52,236 nt of DNA from the NCBI GenBank assembly GCA_002633005.1, contig NMRA01000245.1, positions 555,773 to 608,008 of the forward strand. The letters are read 5' to 3'. Below are positions 26,101-33,779 of this stretch, one piece after another. The stretch comes from Phoronis australis. Lineage: Eukaryota > Phoronida > Phoronidae. The stretch's first letter is position 1; each line of letters starts with the position of its first letter. Position numbers and translations under genes: made by a program. The notes beneath the pieces were generated by a model that worked only from the letters and a program-made list of their open reading frames with translations, had not been told where the DNA came from and made no database searches.

Positions 26101-28182
26101 TCAAAATACGTGGGACTCCTGTTTCTATCACTGATGAACGTGGTGATGTGATGTGTCAGAACAGGCTCATTAAATCAATTATTTACCATGGGACATCATG
26201 GGCTCAATTTCCACCATGGTCATGGTATTTTTGTATATTATATTCCAATCAAAAGATATGAAAACATTAATAGGGAAGAAAAGGACCTCTCCCATTAACA
26301 AGTATTCATGACTCCCCCCCTTCCGCATACTCTTGGCCAAATTGACTGAGGTACTTTTAATTACTAACAGTACATGCAATTTGCCAATAAAATTCGGGTT
26401 CAAATCGGGTGTTTTTTTAAGATTTAAAATTGTGCAACCAAGGCAGCAAATGTCACTGTTCATTCACAGAGCACAATGTTAAATTGTGCAAAGAGTAAGC
26501 ATGTAAACGAGGGGTCAACACAGGGTTACGACCTCCATATATGACATGAGCGGGGCTCTCGGTGAATCAAGATACATAACCGTCTCCAAATAAGAATTTA
26601 AAGAAACAGAGCCTCGTGGTGCCATTCCTAATCATCAGATCACTTACAAGTTTATTAGCAAGCAAACAGCACCGCCCTAGTGCACCGCCCTAGTGCACCG
26701 CCCTAGTGCACCGCCCTAGTGCACCGCCCTAGTGCACCGCCCTAGTGCACCGCCCTAGTGCAACGCCCTAGTGCACCGCCCTAGTGCACCGCCCTAGTGC
26801 ACCGCCGGACATGGTTGCATGAATATACTGAGTTAGTGTCTCGTTAATTGGCACGGTTGAATAGAAGTTCTACTAATTTGGATACGACATAGGGTAAAAG
26901 GCACATGTCAATGATATTTGAAATAGAATTGTCCATATGTGATGACATTAAATGACAGGTGATTACAACTTGGTATAACGAATTTGTTTGAAGAAAACGT
27001 TTATTTTATCATGCAAAAAATTTCCATAACAACAGCTAAAGTACAAATTCCAAAACGGGTACACGTTGCCAGCATGGGTAGAAATATTATTGGGACTGTC
27101 TGAAGAGGGAGGCCAGGCAAATTCAAGTAAGTTTCACTTGTTCCCACAGATACTGGCTCTTGCTCAACAGTTTCCTCACCAGAAGATTTCTGCATTAGAA
27201 AGTCGGCCCGTTTCACAGCACCTTGTAGGGGCAGATCCAGAATTTTGAGTTAGGGGAGGCCAGGGCAGAGTATTAAAAAGAATTTTGCCTGTCAGACATT
27301 CGCACACCCGAACTCACATATGGAGAGAAGGCCATGGCCCCCTTGCCCCCCCCCCTCACCACCGGCTGGTACTTCTTCAATAGATTTGCACAATTCCTGT
27401 TCTTTTCAACAGGCATGTTTATCAGGGAATTTGGCTAAAATTAATCATTGCCAGTGGTTTAAAAATTTGATTTTTCAAACACTTTGGCTCCTCTGGAACT
27501 ATATTCCATGTGTAAACTTATATTAGATCATCGAAGAAGTATGATAAAAATTCACCAAAGTAGATGTATGCTAAGTTTTCTGGTAGGCCTACCCATCCAT
27601 GAACTCTTTGAACAGTGGTAGATAATCAGCCATTGAGTTGTGATGCCGAATTGTCTTTAAATACTGTGAATGGCCCATGCAATGTGACCCACATTCTGCT
27701 ACAGTAAAGTCTTGATTTGCAAAATCTAGGCCAAACTGCATTCCACAACGTTCTCTGTGTAATCACTTGTCTCAACTTAGTAAACAAGTAAGCCTACATC
27801 GTACGTAGGTCCCACAGACAAAGTTATGAGTCAGACACTTTACAGTGCCACAGCGAAATAGATTTGAATTTGACTGACGATGGTTAACACCTTTTTAGCT
27901 GCAACGTTTCTATACTATGAGGGGTTTGAGAGATACCGCCTTCTTGTCGGTAGTTTAAGGAGGGGGAGGGGGGGTCTCTGCACCTATAAGGACTAGGAGG
28001 AGAAGCGTTGTCAAATCTGGAGGCTGAAATCTGAGTGAAAACAGAGAAGTTCGGAAAACCGGTCCCGTTAGTTTTAAATGTTTACCACTTCGGGCCGCCA
28101 ATGATCCATCTTCCCGACTGCACCAGAGGCCGTGTTCACCATCCTGTACAATGAAGTGGTCTTTTGTCTCGAAAAGCTCCAT
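5642..28182 (-). CDS. INPP5F: INPP5F / SAC2 phosphoinositide phosphatase, 5' nine coding exons (partial gene)
   Basis: INPP5F/Sac2 family proteins are Sac-domain phosphatases that remove the 4-phosphate from PI4P on early and recycling endosomes (family knowledge). Here nine minus-strand exons join in frame: 28086-28182, 24127-24207, 15539-15675, 13599-13730, 12289-12333, 10632-10814, 9383-9566, 8297-8364 and 5642-5753. All have GT-AG boundaries, and together they give 346 residues plus one base. The start MELFETKDHF matches the usual family N-terminus; an in-frame ATG 12 codons upstream is less likely. Recognisable Sac-domain blocks in order are ELCAAWNPVCLG, LVMIRQQTLVGHLP, LCRKHHFGI, DSFYYSRAADLTNSIQRQ, DDRFFWNRHML, VSRRSRHRAGTRYKRRGVD, ANYVETEQ and FVQVRGSVPLYWSQTGYKYR. 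The catalytic Cys-x5-Arg exon, the hSac2 domain and the tail are not in the window, so activity cannot be judged. Introns of 8.45 kb (intron 2) and 3.9 kb (intron 1) are repeat-rich. SACM1L and FIG4 fit worse. Confidence 0.93.
5862..6098 (+). mobile_element. tRNA-derived SINE
   Basis: The head carries an RNA polymerase III B box GGTTCGAGTCC at 5919-5929 in a T-arm-like GTGGGTTCGAGTCCCAC, with a degenerate A-box region before it. The body (CAGGTGATCAGTGCGATGGA, ACAACGTGCGCCCCACCGCC) matches 45277-45377. It is antisense to INPP5F in intron 8, 108 bp from the exon 9 acceptor. Confidence 0.65.
6233..6592. mobile_element. MITE, family C copy 1 (AGTCAGCTAAA ends)
   Basis: The left end CCCTATTTAGTCAGCTAAAA and right end TTTTTAGCCAGCTAAAC are inverted. 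The interior matches 46773-47052 in blocks around TTTTAGCCAGCTAAACA and TCTTGGTAACAGA. It has no coding capacity and lies in INPP5F intron 8. Confidence 0.6.
7147..7226 (-). mobile_element. tRNA-like SINE head
   Basis: The minus strand shows an A box TAGCTCAGTGGTAAGAGCA, an anticodon-like stem-loop CTAGA-CCGGCAA-TCTAG, and a B box GGTTCGATTCC. The acceptor ends (GGGTCCT and GGTTCC) do not pair properly and the loop lacks U33, so a functional tRNA is unlikely. Confidence 0.6.
8040..8272. mobile_element. MITE, family C copy 3, left end not found
   Basis: The right part (GGCATTAGAAAACAAGTTCT ... TTTTTAACCAGCTTAACAGA) matches copies 1 and 2. A left terminus was not identified. It ends 25 bp from the INPP5F exon 8 donor. 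Confidence 0.45.
8297..8364 (-). CDS. INPP5F: INPP5F coding exon 8
   Basis: A 68-bp exon with acceptor TTGTTGCAG and donor GTAGGA. It encodes TRYKRRGVDESGDCANYVE, then TEQ. This is almost identical to the conserved YKRRGVD...NYVETEQ block. Confidence 0.95.
8641..8751. mobile_element. Foldback MITE, family D copy 2
   Basis: Begins GGTAATAGTCACTTAC and ends CTAAGTGACTACTAC, an inverted pair. The internal CCAGTTCTAAAAATGCAGGA matches the inner arm of the other two copies. It lies in INPP5F intron 7. Confidence 0.6.
9383..9566 (-). CDS. INPP5F: INPP5F coding exon 7
   Basis: A 184-bp exon with acceptor ATTCTTGTAG and donor GTATGG. It encodes DKLADHWLVPVIQGYLQIE, an acidic linker, then FTMAIVSRRSRHRAG, as in the vertebrate WIIPMIQGFVQIE...LISRRSRHRAG. 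Confidence 0.95.
10632..10814 (-). CDS. INPP5F: INPP5F coding exon 6
   Basis: A 183-bp, 61-codon exon with acceptor TTTCCTCTAG and donor GTAACA. It carries the Sac-domain blocks FYYSRAADLTNSIQRQ and DDRFFWNRHMLSDL, which are the strongest single family match in the gene. Confidence 0.95.
10843..10952. mobile_element. Foldback MITE, family D copy 3
   Basis: The ends GGTAATAGTCAGATATAAC and GTTATATCAGACTATTGCC are inverted, with inner arms GAGAACCAGTT and AACTGGTTCT. It lies in INPP5F intron 5, 29 bp upstream of the exon 6 acceptor side. Confidence 0.65.
12289..12333 (-). CDS. INPP5F: INPP5F coding exon 5 (15-codon microexon)
   Basis: A 45-bp in-frame exon GDPKDKEKFEKRILD between acceptor TTTCTAG and donor GTAAGC. 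It corresponds to the short basic KEKLERR segment before the LLKMF block in vertebrate SAC2. The phase is 0 on both sides, so skipping would keep the frame. Confidence 0.85.
13081..13094 (+). promoter_or_regulatory. CTCF-like core TCACTAGGTGGCAC
   Basis: Matches CCASYAGRKGGCRS at all but the first position. Binding is inference. Confidence 0.3.
13224..13237 (+). promoter_or_regulatory. CTCF-like core CCACTAGGGGGCAC
   Basis: A full match to CCASYAGRKGGCRS. It has the same orientation as the core at 13081, exactly 143 bp away, in the next repeat unit. Confidence 0.4.
13599..13730 (-). CDS. INPP5F: INPP5F coding exon 4
   Basis: A 132-bp, 44-codon exon with acceptor CTGTTTTCAG and donor GTACCT. 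It starts LCRKHHFGIRKTDQIV, matching the family's CKKHHFGI block, and ends in a lysine-rich linker. Confidence 0.9.
13731..15538. other. INPP5F intron 3, 1.8 kb
   Basis: Contains the family B MITE at its 5' end on the gene strand. A less AT-rich stretch at about 14380-14780 has no intact frame and no recognisable identity. The remainder is AT-rich. Confidence 0.5.
15134..15525. mobile_element. MITE, family B copy 1 (GTCCACACACAG ends)
   Basis: The ends GTCCACACACAGCCTAATCT and AGAATGTGAGTGTGGAC are inverted, followed by TAGAACAACTTG and CAAGTTGTTCTA. The interior is homologous to 24763-25062 (TTTGCGGCCACA, TTACCCTACCTC, AAGGTGGAGTAA). It sits in INPP5F intron 3, 13 bp from the exon 3 donor. 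Confidence 0.8.
15539..15675 (-). CDS. INPP5F: INPP5F coding exon 3
   Basis: A 137-bp exon with acceptor CATCTACAG and donor GTAAGT. It encodes DGEWRLVMIRQQTLVGHLP and on to GDLDIE. Thirteen bases beyond the donor begins a MITE copy (15134-15525). Confidence 0.93.
16754..16859. repeat. Tandem duplication, 53-bp unit, two copies
   Basis: GCACAGCCAAGTAAAGCACT...TTTTAACTAGCTA occurs at 16754 and again at 16807 with one substitution. It is a recent duplication within INPP5F intron 2. Confidence 0.9.
17401..17480 (-). mobile_element. tRNA-like SINE head
   Basis: The minus strand reads TGGCACAGTGGTATGAGC (A-box-like), a stem-loop around GACTCCCGTTTGGGAG, then GGGTTTGAATCCTGGC (B box and T-arm). 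Sequence further left on the same strand may be its body. It lies in INPP5F intron 2. Confidence 0.55.
19289..19561. mobile_element. hAT-like MITE, family A copy 1
   Basis: The left end CATAGGCGGATTTAGG and right end CCTAGATCCGCCACTG approximate CAGTGGCGGATCTAGG, the terminal repeat of widespread hAT-type non-autonomous elements. Next to the end is a C-rich tract and the block GGCTGCCGCAAGCAAAATGA. No clear 8-bp target duplication remains. Confidence 0.7.
20846..20930. repeat. Diverged dispersed repeat with ATA microsatellite, copy 1
   Basis: AAAATATGATGAGGGGAAAT ... CTCACTCTATAAAATAATAA resembles 22279-22370. It contains an (ATA)n run. Confidence 0.5.
21268..21329. repeat. 9-bp tandem repeat (TAAATATAA)n
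   Basis: About six to seven nearly perfect units of AATATAATA in INPP5F intron 2. Confidence 0.9.
22279..22370. repeat. Diverged dispersed repeat, copy 2
   Basis: GAAATATGATGTGAGAAAAT ... TCTTACTCCAAATAACAAAA aligns with the copy at 20846, followed again by AAT-rich microsatellite sequence. Confidence 0.5.
23101..23221. mobile_element. MITE, family B copy 2 (short, with TG microsatellite)
   Basis: The ends AACACAGACTTATCCTAAAA and TCTAAGGTAAGTCTGTGTGT are inverted. The interior is replaced by a (TG)n/(GTGC)n tract at about 23153-23191. It lies in INPP5F intron 2. Confidence 0.75.
23153..23191. repeat. (TG)n microsatellite
   Basis: An uninterrupted TG run followed by CGTGCGTG, inside the short family B MITE. 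Confidence 0.95.
24127..24207 (-). CDS. INPP5F: INPP5F coding exon 2
   Basis: An 81-bp exon between an acceptor ...AATTGCAG and a donor GTAAGT. It encodes HELCAAWNPVCLGQIHGIIG followed by KIKIHP. The phase-1 entry joins exon 1 as Ser-Gly-His. Confidence 0.9.
24763..25062. mobile_element. MITE, family B copy 3
   Basis: The ends CATACACACGCAGACTTACC and GTGTAAGCCTGCGTGTGGGT are inverted. The interior aligns over most of its length with copy 1 at 15134-15525. It lies in INPP5F intron 1. Confidence 0.8.
26670..26806. repeat. 13-bp minisatellite CACCGCCCTAGTG, about 10 units
   Basis: Ten perfect or near-perfect tandem copies; one unit has CAACGCC. It is much more GC-rich than its surroundings. 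It lies in INPP5F intron 1. Confidence 0.97.
27226..27360 (-). mobile_element. hAT-like MITE, family A2 copy 2, one end lost
   Basis: In reverse complement this matches 51650-51802: a GGGGGCAAGGGGGC-like block, then GAATGTCTGACAGGCAAAAT, AATACTCTGCCCTG and a terminal GGATCTGCCCC. The opposite terminus is missing, so it is truncated. Confidence 0.6.
28086..28182 (-). CDS. INPP5F: INPP5F coding exon 1
   Basis: Starts at the ATG of MELFETKDHFIVQDGEHGLW and ends AGT-G before the donor GTAAAC, leaving phase 1. It has 32 codons plus one base. The 5' UTR and promoter lie to the right and were not resolved. Confidence 0.9.
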
Positions 28183-28765
28183 TTTTGGATACTTCTTCTC
28201 CGCACAGCTGATAAACAAAACAGTTCACCTGTTCACGCCATTCCCACAAATCGATGAGAGCTCTCCATTAAAGAAGGAGAGTTTGGTAAAAATCAGTTCA
28301 CTTCGCAATCGATAGATGGCAATAGCACAGCGGGCATACTATGTCCACTGGAGGTTCAGTTCCACGCGCCGTTGATATACTCGGTGTTTAGTAATACCCC
28401 GGTGAATGTTGACAAGATTAAAAAATAAACTGATTGACAAAAACGTTAAGCACTCAAATAAAAGAATGATAAAATCCGGTTTTGACCACCAAACGATACT
28501 GACAATAAGTAAAGTTATAGTGTAGCTACTGAGACAGCCTGGGCTTCAACTGCATTATGACTAAAAAATGAATGAAAAGCCTGTGACGCAGTTTGGCTCT
28601 CCATCAATGTCATCCGTATGCTGAAAAATTATTTTTGGATGGCATTTTGAGGGTACCGGAGCCTCTAGTTCAACATCGCGAATTTTGCTTCTAATACACA
28701 TAACAACTGAGATTTTTGTTTGCTCATTAACTCGGCTTTAGGCCCGTTTTTCAAAAAAATGGTCT

Positions 28766-29108
28766 TTTAGCGGAATTTGGACCCCCCCCCCTTGGCTGCC
28801 GCAAAAAATAAAACAGCAAGAGTGTAGGGAAATATAGAGTTTATTAATTAACCCCGGTAATTAAAATTACATGGCTCAAACAAGATTTAAATGTGAGCAG
28901 TTTTAGTGTTTGGGGGGGGGGCTCAGATCCAAATTCAAGCGTCAAATTCGGAACACGGCGCAATCGTAACGGAACTATGGCTAAGTATAGGCTCTCCCGA
29001 CCTCCTCCCATTCGGTGCTATGCGCATCTACAATCGTGCCGTTGAGCAAATGTTTCAGTACAGACAGAATGTTGCCCCCCCCCTAGTGATATCCTAGATC
29101 CGCCACTG
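28766..29108. mobile_element. hAT-like MITE, family A copy 2
   Basis: The left end is decayed (TTAGCGGAATTTGGACC). The right end is CCTAGATCCGCCACTG. It shares GGCTGCCGCAAAAAATAAAA and CAGCAAGAG with the copy at 19289 in the same order. It lies upstream of INPP5F exon 1. Confidence 0.7.
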
Positions 29109-29699
29109 TTGCCTGTCCGAAAACCAAATAGGTGTGATTTGTGGGCGTGGAAACATTTAGTAGCTTGTAATTGCTTGCCAATGAGATTAGGACTGACAGA
29201 TTGACTTCACTATAGTCACGGCCACGTCACTCGACTGTCGTTATACATTGACTGCTGGAGGATTGACGGTCTTGAGCAATAATCCAAAAATCAATTCTAT
29301 TTTGAGTTAAGAACATAAATACTGAGACAGATTTTAAAGTGATAAGTGGTTTAAAACAACAACTATTTTTGACGAAACGCGGTTTTATCTTTTGACGCTT
29401 CAGTTATTACTTCCGTATGAGAAAAATGCATTGTGCTTATTTGGATTTTTCCAGTTTCAAGTTTGCAATTTCTGCTTGATTTACAAGTGTTGTATGGAAC
29501 TTTTAAGACATATGGATTGCCTGTAAGCAACGAAGTGCCTTGTGCGAAAAAGTTGTATTTGTTCGGATACAGTAGCGTAACAAAAATACACAAAAGCATG
29601 AGTTCTAAATGGTTCACTTTCTGGAGGAGAACCGTTCTCCCACTTAAGCACCAGGTTAAAAAGGAACCACATAAGCACACTTTCTCGCCCGCGCACGCA

Positions 29700-29770
29700 C
29701 GAACTCCCTCACCCCCGCCCTCCCGCCCGCACGCACGCACGCACGTATGCACGCATGTACTACGCACACA
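29700..29770. repeat. (CGCA)n-rich simple repeat
   Basis: CGCACGCACGCACG with flanking CCCGCCCTCCCGCCC. The reading frames here on both strands are repeat translations, not genes. Confidence 0.9.
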
Positions 29771-31970
29771 CGCTAACATGGCTATTGATGCTGATGCTGG
29801 AGGACATACATGAACAACAGATCAGAGGTTAGCAAAATCACCACCGTGTTTACAAATATATAAATTTGAAACGCCCCGGCAGCGAGACTAAACGAACCAA
29901 AAACAGATATACCGGTAGGCCTATGTCACTGCTCACACCTGCACTGACCTAAACAGAAACTTAATGATCAACTGTTATAACCTATTAAATGACCCAACAA
30001 GCATTCCATCAGTGTCCTAGTTTGATTTTCTGTTAAAAGGGTGTTCCAGGAAGGTACTTTAGTTTGGTATATTAATTGCCTTAAAGATGTATTTGGATGC
30101 TCTTAATGTATAGCAGAAACTAAACGACAATGCTAAATGAACACAATCTACATTAAACAAAGTGAAGTTGTATTCATTGACAACTTGTAAATGTGAAAAC
30201 AAAAAATTCTGCAAACAGGTGACCTTTGCACTAATGACGTACATCACGGGCTCACACAGACCGCATCATGCAATGTTATTCCTCCGCACTACATCACGAT
30301 ACTTACGGGACACGGTTCAGTCATTTGCGGCGGATCATTTTCGCCACAAAACTCGTTTGGCAATTTTCAACCTACAGTAATTCACATTCACATTTTCGCT
30401 ACATGTTGTGTCTCTAACTAATTTGACCAAGCAATCACAGATATAAGGAATTAGCCAGCAAGCTCCTCTGACAGGTAATGAGTTGTATTCAGCACAGGCA
30501 GCAGAACGTTTATCTCACTACTCAAGAATTTCAGACTTGATTCCTCGCTGGGGGTGATCTTAGAAAGAATATTGTCATTTTATCTACGAGAATGAAAACG
30601 AAAATAAAGAGATCTGTTTGTCCTGGATATGGTGAAAATGACGTGATCATGTCAGCACCAGTGTTCAAGTATCGAAAAAATATTTCAAAAAAAATTTGGT
30701 TAACTGGAAAATATTTACGGTCTATTGTGAAAACATCAAATTCCATTTGTTTATACCATATCAAATAATTTATTAGAAATATTGAAACAGCTGCTCCCAT
30801 GTGAGGTCAATGAGTTGTTCAGCAACTTGAGAACCTGCTAAAGTGTCGAAGGCTCACTTTGCCACGCTGTTCTGGCATCGCCGTCAGTTTGGCCCGAGCC
30901 TGCTGAATTACAGTCAAACCAGCCTGCCGCCGTGAAATTAAAGTAAAGGATTTTTTTGTTGATGGAACCAATTTGTGTCCTTGTTGGAGGGGCAGACTGT
31001 TCGTAAGTTGCTCGACGTCATTTTCATGTCCATTACATTCCGCTGTGTCAAAACAGATCGATAGGAGCGCACTTCCAAAAATGAACTAGGCTGAGTTTAT
31101 GGTAAAAACTTCAAGTAGTTAGTCTAAGTATGATGCTTTGACCAACAAAGTTGTAAAAACTTGTGTTTTCAGAAGTTAGTAAGGTCATGAAAAGTTTGTT
31201 CCAAAAACTTGGACTCAGAAATTTCAAGTTCCGAAAAAATTCCTTCAACGGTTGAAGAGGACGCGCCTACCCTTTGGTAGGAGTTATATGTCTACTGAAT
31301 TAACAGAACAGCTTCGTAGCAGCACAGACTGGGACGCGGACGTGCTGTTTTGTAAAAATAGAAATTAAAAAAGTATACTGGCTTCTGATGAATTACGCTA
31401 CAGGGCTGGACTCGTAAGTTCCTAATTGCACCAGAGACTACTCTTGACGTAGGCCTACGGCCTGATCACAGGTGGTCATAAAAATAATAAAAAAAAAACT
31501 TTGCAACCAAGGCTGGCCCTCTCAACAAAGGCACAGATTGGTGATTGGTCACCTTTAAGCAACAATTGGTGTGGTTTAGTATAATTCCACTTGCGGATAC
31601 AGACAATACAGTCCGATGACTTACTTTATTTTAGGCTTTCACGAAGACCGGTGACTGCGCGATGGAAGCCGGACTAGCACCGTGTGCCAAATCCTTGAAG
31701 TATTCAGCTAGTACACGGTACATAAAATTATCTCCAAACACGCATTTTTATAGTCTAAATTATGCATTATCATTGATGTGTTTTCAATGTGTGCCTGGGC
31801 GTGTCAGGAACATACTGGCCGGAATAGGTCGACTGTCACTATTTCGTTCGATATAAAATAAATTAATACTAACCCGCTTAGCGTGTAATGCGCTCTATTT
31901 TAATCGTACGAGCCTGGTGTTTTTATGGAACTTAAACACACACAAAGGACTACCAGGTTAAGCAAGCACA

Positions 31971-32072
31971 AAATTTAGACCCCACCATGTAAAATGCCAG
32001 ACCCCATATGTCGTCTTGCAACGCTGAAAACTCGAACTCAGGTCATTTTTTCTCGGCTGGGGGTCTAAATTT
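31971..32072. repeat. 102-bp segment with 13-bp inverted ends
   Basis: AAATTTAGACCCC and GGGGTCTAAATTT are perfect inverted repeats at the two ends. It could be a small MITE; no second copy is seen. Confidence 0.45.
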
Positions 32073-32685
32073 AACGCGTTTCAACACGTGAAAAAAGAAA
32101 CACCACGACTGGCAGATACTAAAAACTTGCTTGGACAGATAAATGAAGTGTAGAAGTTTTCCTGTAGTCAAGCACTGGCTAATGCCGGTTTGGGTTCGAT
32201 GTCAAGATCGACTCTTTTTGCTCGGGGTGCCACCTCTCAGAAGATGCCTAAGAAGGAAAACTGTGGGGAAGGCGGAATTTGTCCAGTTCTGTCAGTTCTT
32301 GTCAGCCTACACCGCTCGTTAAGATCAAGTTGGAACCATTTTTAGAGTAACTGACTGAAATCAAAAGCTGGTCTTCTTCACAGAAGACAAGTTACTTGGC
32401 ATAAAGCACAAAACTGACTGGAAGTGTTTGCAAGGGAAATTGCAGGGTGTCTAAGTAATTTTTGCCTAGTTTTCTAAAAAGTTTGCCAATGAGCCATGCT
32501 AATATATAATTCCCCTCAAAAATTTAGTTGATTCCTAGATTGTGCCGTGATGGCACTAAACACTGCTGCAGTCGGTCCTACTTGGTCCACAGACTCTGCT
32601 TGGGGTAGGTGGAGTGTCTTGAAAACAAGCTGGACTATATTGAAGGGGAATGTCAGCTAAATAATGTCATATCACGAATTGCGGA

Positions 32686-32758
32686 GCTGGGCATCAGCAT
32701 GTCAGAATCAGCTGGGCATCAGCATGTCAGAATCAGCTGGGCAACACCATGTCAGAAT
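32686..32758. repeat. 25-bp tandem repeat, three units
   Basis: AGCTGGGCATCAGCATGTCA + GAATC is repeated three times; the last unit has CAACACC. Intergenic, between INPP5F and DNAJC28. Confidence 0.9.
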
Positions 32759-32961
32759 GGTGGTCAAATATTGACTATAAACTAGTCTTATTGAAAATCA
32801 GTAGACAAACTCTCACTCAGACGGGATTACCATTGAAAGGTCCCACTGAGTATGCCAAAAAGAAATGTAATTAACATAAATATTTTCTAAAGATAAGAAA
32901 TTTCGATTACTCTACAATCCTTTTCCACACAGCGCAAGTTCACGATAAACCACCAGGAGTA

Positions 32962-32967
32962 TTTATT
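32962..32967 (-). terminator. Possible DNAJC28 poly(A) signal
   Basis: TTTATT on the plus strand is AATAAA on the DNAJC28 strand, about 450 bp after the stop. Other AT-rich variants lie nearby, so the choice is tentative. Confidence 0.3.
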
Positions 32968-33418
32968 AGCAACAGTCGAGACCAATGAATCAAATAGTTA
33001 TGGCACATGAATTATCACAGAAATATAGATGTTTACATGACTAGGACGTTACTTCCCAGCTTTAGTCCCCAAGACTGGAACTTGGAGGAATTATACTTAA
33101 TCCAAATCTCACAGCCTCGATACAGGAAATAACTGTTGACAACATAGAATTCTTTAGTTATCCCAAATATTGAGCAATAAACTGTACAAAATTGACAAAA
33201 TAAAAATCTTCAACTTCCATCACAATCAAACCACACACATGAGCCTCTTCTGTAGAACAAAGTAGCACACCCATCATGTTTTCCCATCAAATCATCAACT
33301 CCAACGGGAAATAACTGTGTGGGTTATTAGCCAGTAGTTATCTGTAGTTCAGGCTTGTATTGGGATAACAATAATAGCTTATTGTTCATGTTTTGTCGAT
33401 AAATACAAGGCACCATCG

Positions 33419-33779
33419 CTACACGTCTGAAGCTTTCCTATACTTCCAAAATCCAACCGTTTCTTCCTTTCCAACATTGGCACTGCCATCCGTTGCTTGT
33501 TTAATCACTTCCCCTTTACTAACAGCACCCTCTATTGTTCTACTGCATAACTGTTCTGCTTGTCCTATGGCTATATCCGACCGAAAGTGAGGCATTTGTA
33601 AACTGAGGACTGGAGCTATCATATTGAACTTATCAATAAGTTTATTGAGCCGTAGCAGTTCTTCTTTAAACTCATTCACGTAATTGCGCCATAATTTGTT
33701 CTTTCGGGGATCTAAAGGTGGCGCTCCTAGAGTATGGCGACGATCAAACAAAGTCTTTCTGGCCTCCCTGAATGCCACC
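33419..33779 (-). CDS. DNAJC28: DNAJC28 coding exon 5 with stop
   Basis: A 361-bp exon with acceptor TTTATTTCAG and stop TAG at 33419-33421. It encodes the helical C-terminus ([40 protein letters not shown]), collinear with human DNAJC28 with only one extra residue before the conserved Trp. Confidence 0.92.

Larger units (their letters stand above)
24208..28085. other. INPP5F intron 1, 3.9 kb
   Basis: Holds a family B MITE, the 13-bp minisatellite and a truncated family A2 MITE. 25.1-26.6 kb is plain AT-rich sequence. Confidence 0.6.
28183..33418. other. Intergenic region between DNAJC28 and INPP5F
   Basis: It should hold the INPP5F promoter and 5' UTR on the left and the DNAJC28 3' UTR on the right. 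It also contains a family A MITE, a CGCA repeat, a 25-bp tandem repeat and a small inverted-end element. No third gene is recognisable. Confidence 0.5.

Noticed and set aside
26670-26806. CRISPR-like array
   Set aside because: It is a contiguous 13-bp tandem repeat without spacers in an animal intron.
29433-29813. 126-138 aa frames on both strands
   Set aside because: The C-terminal half of each is a translation of a CGCA simple repeat and the rest has no protein-like pattern.
33393-33590. Plus-strand 65-aa frame
   Set aside because: Antisense shadow of DNAJC28 exon 5.
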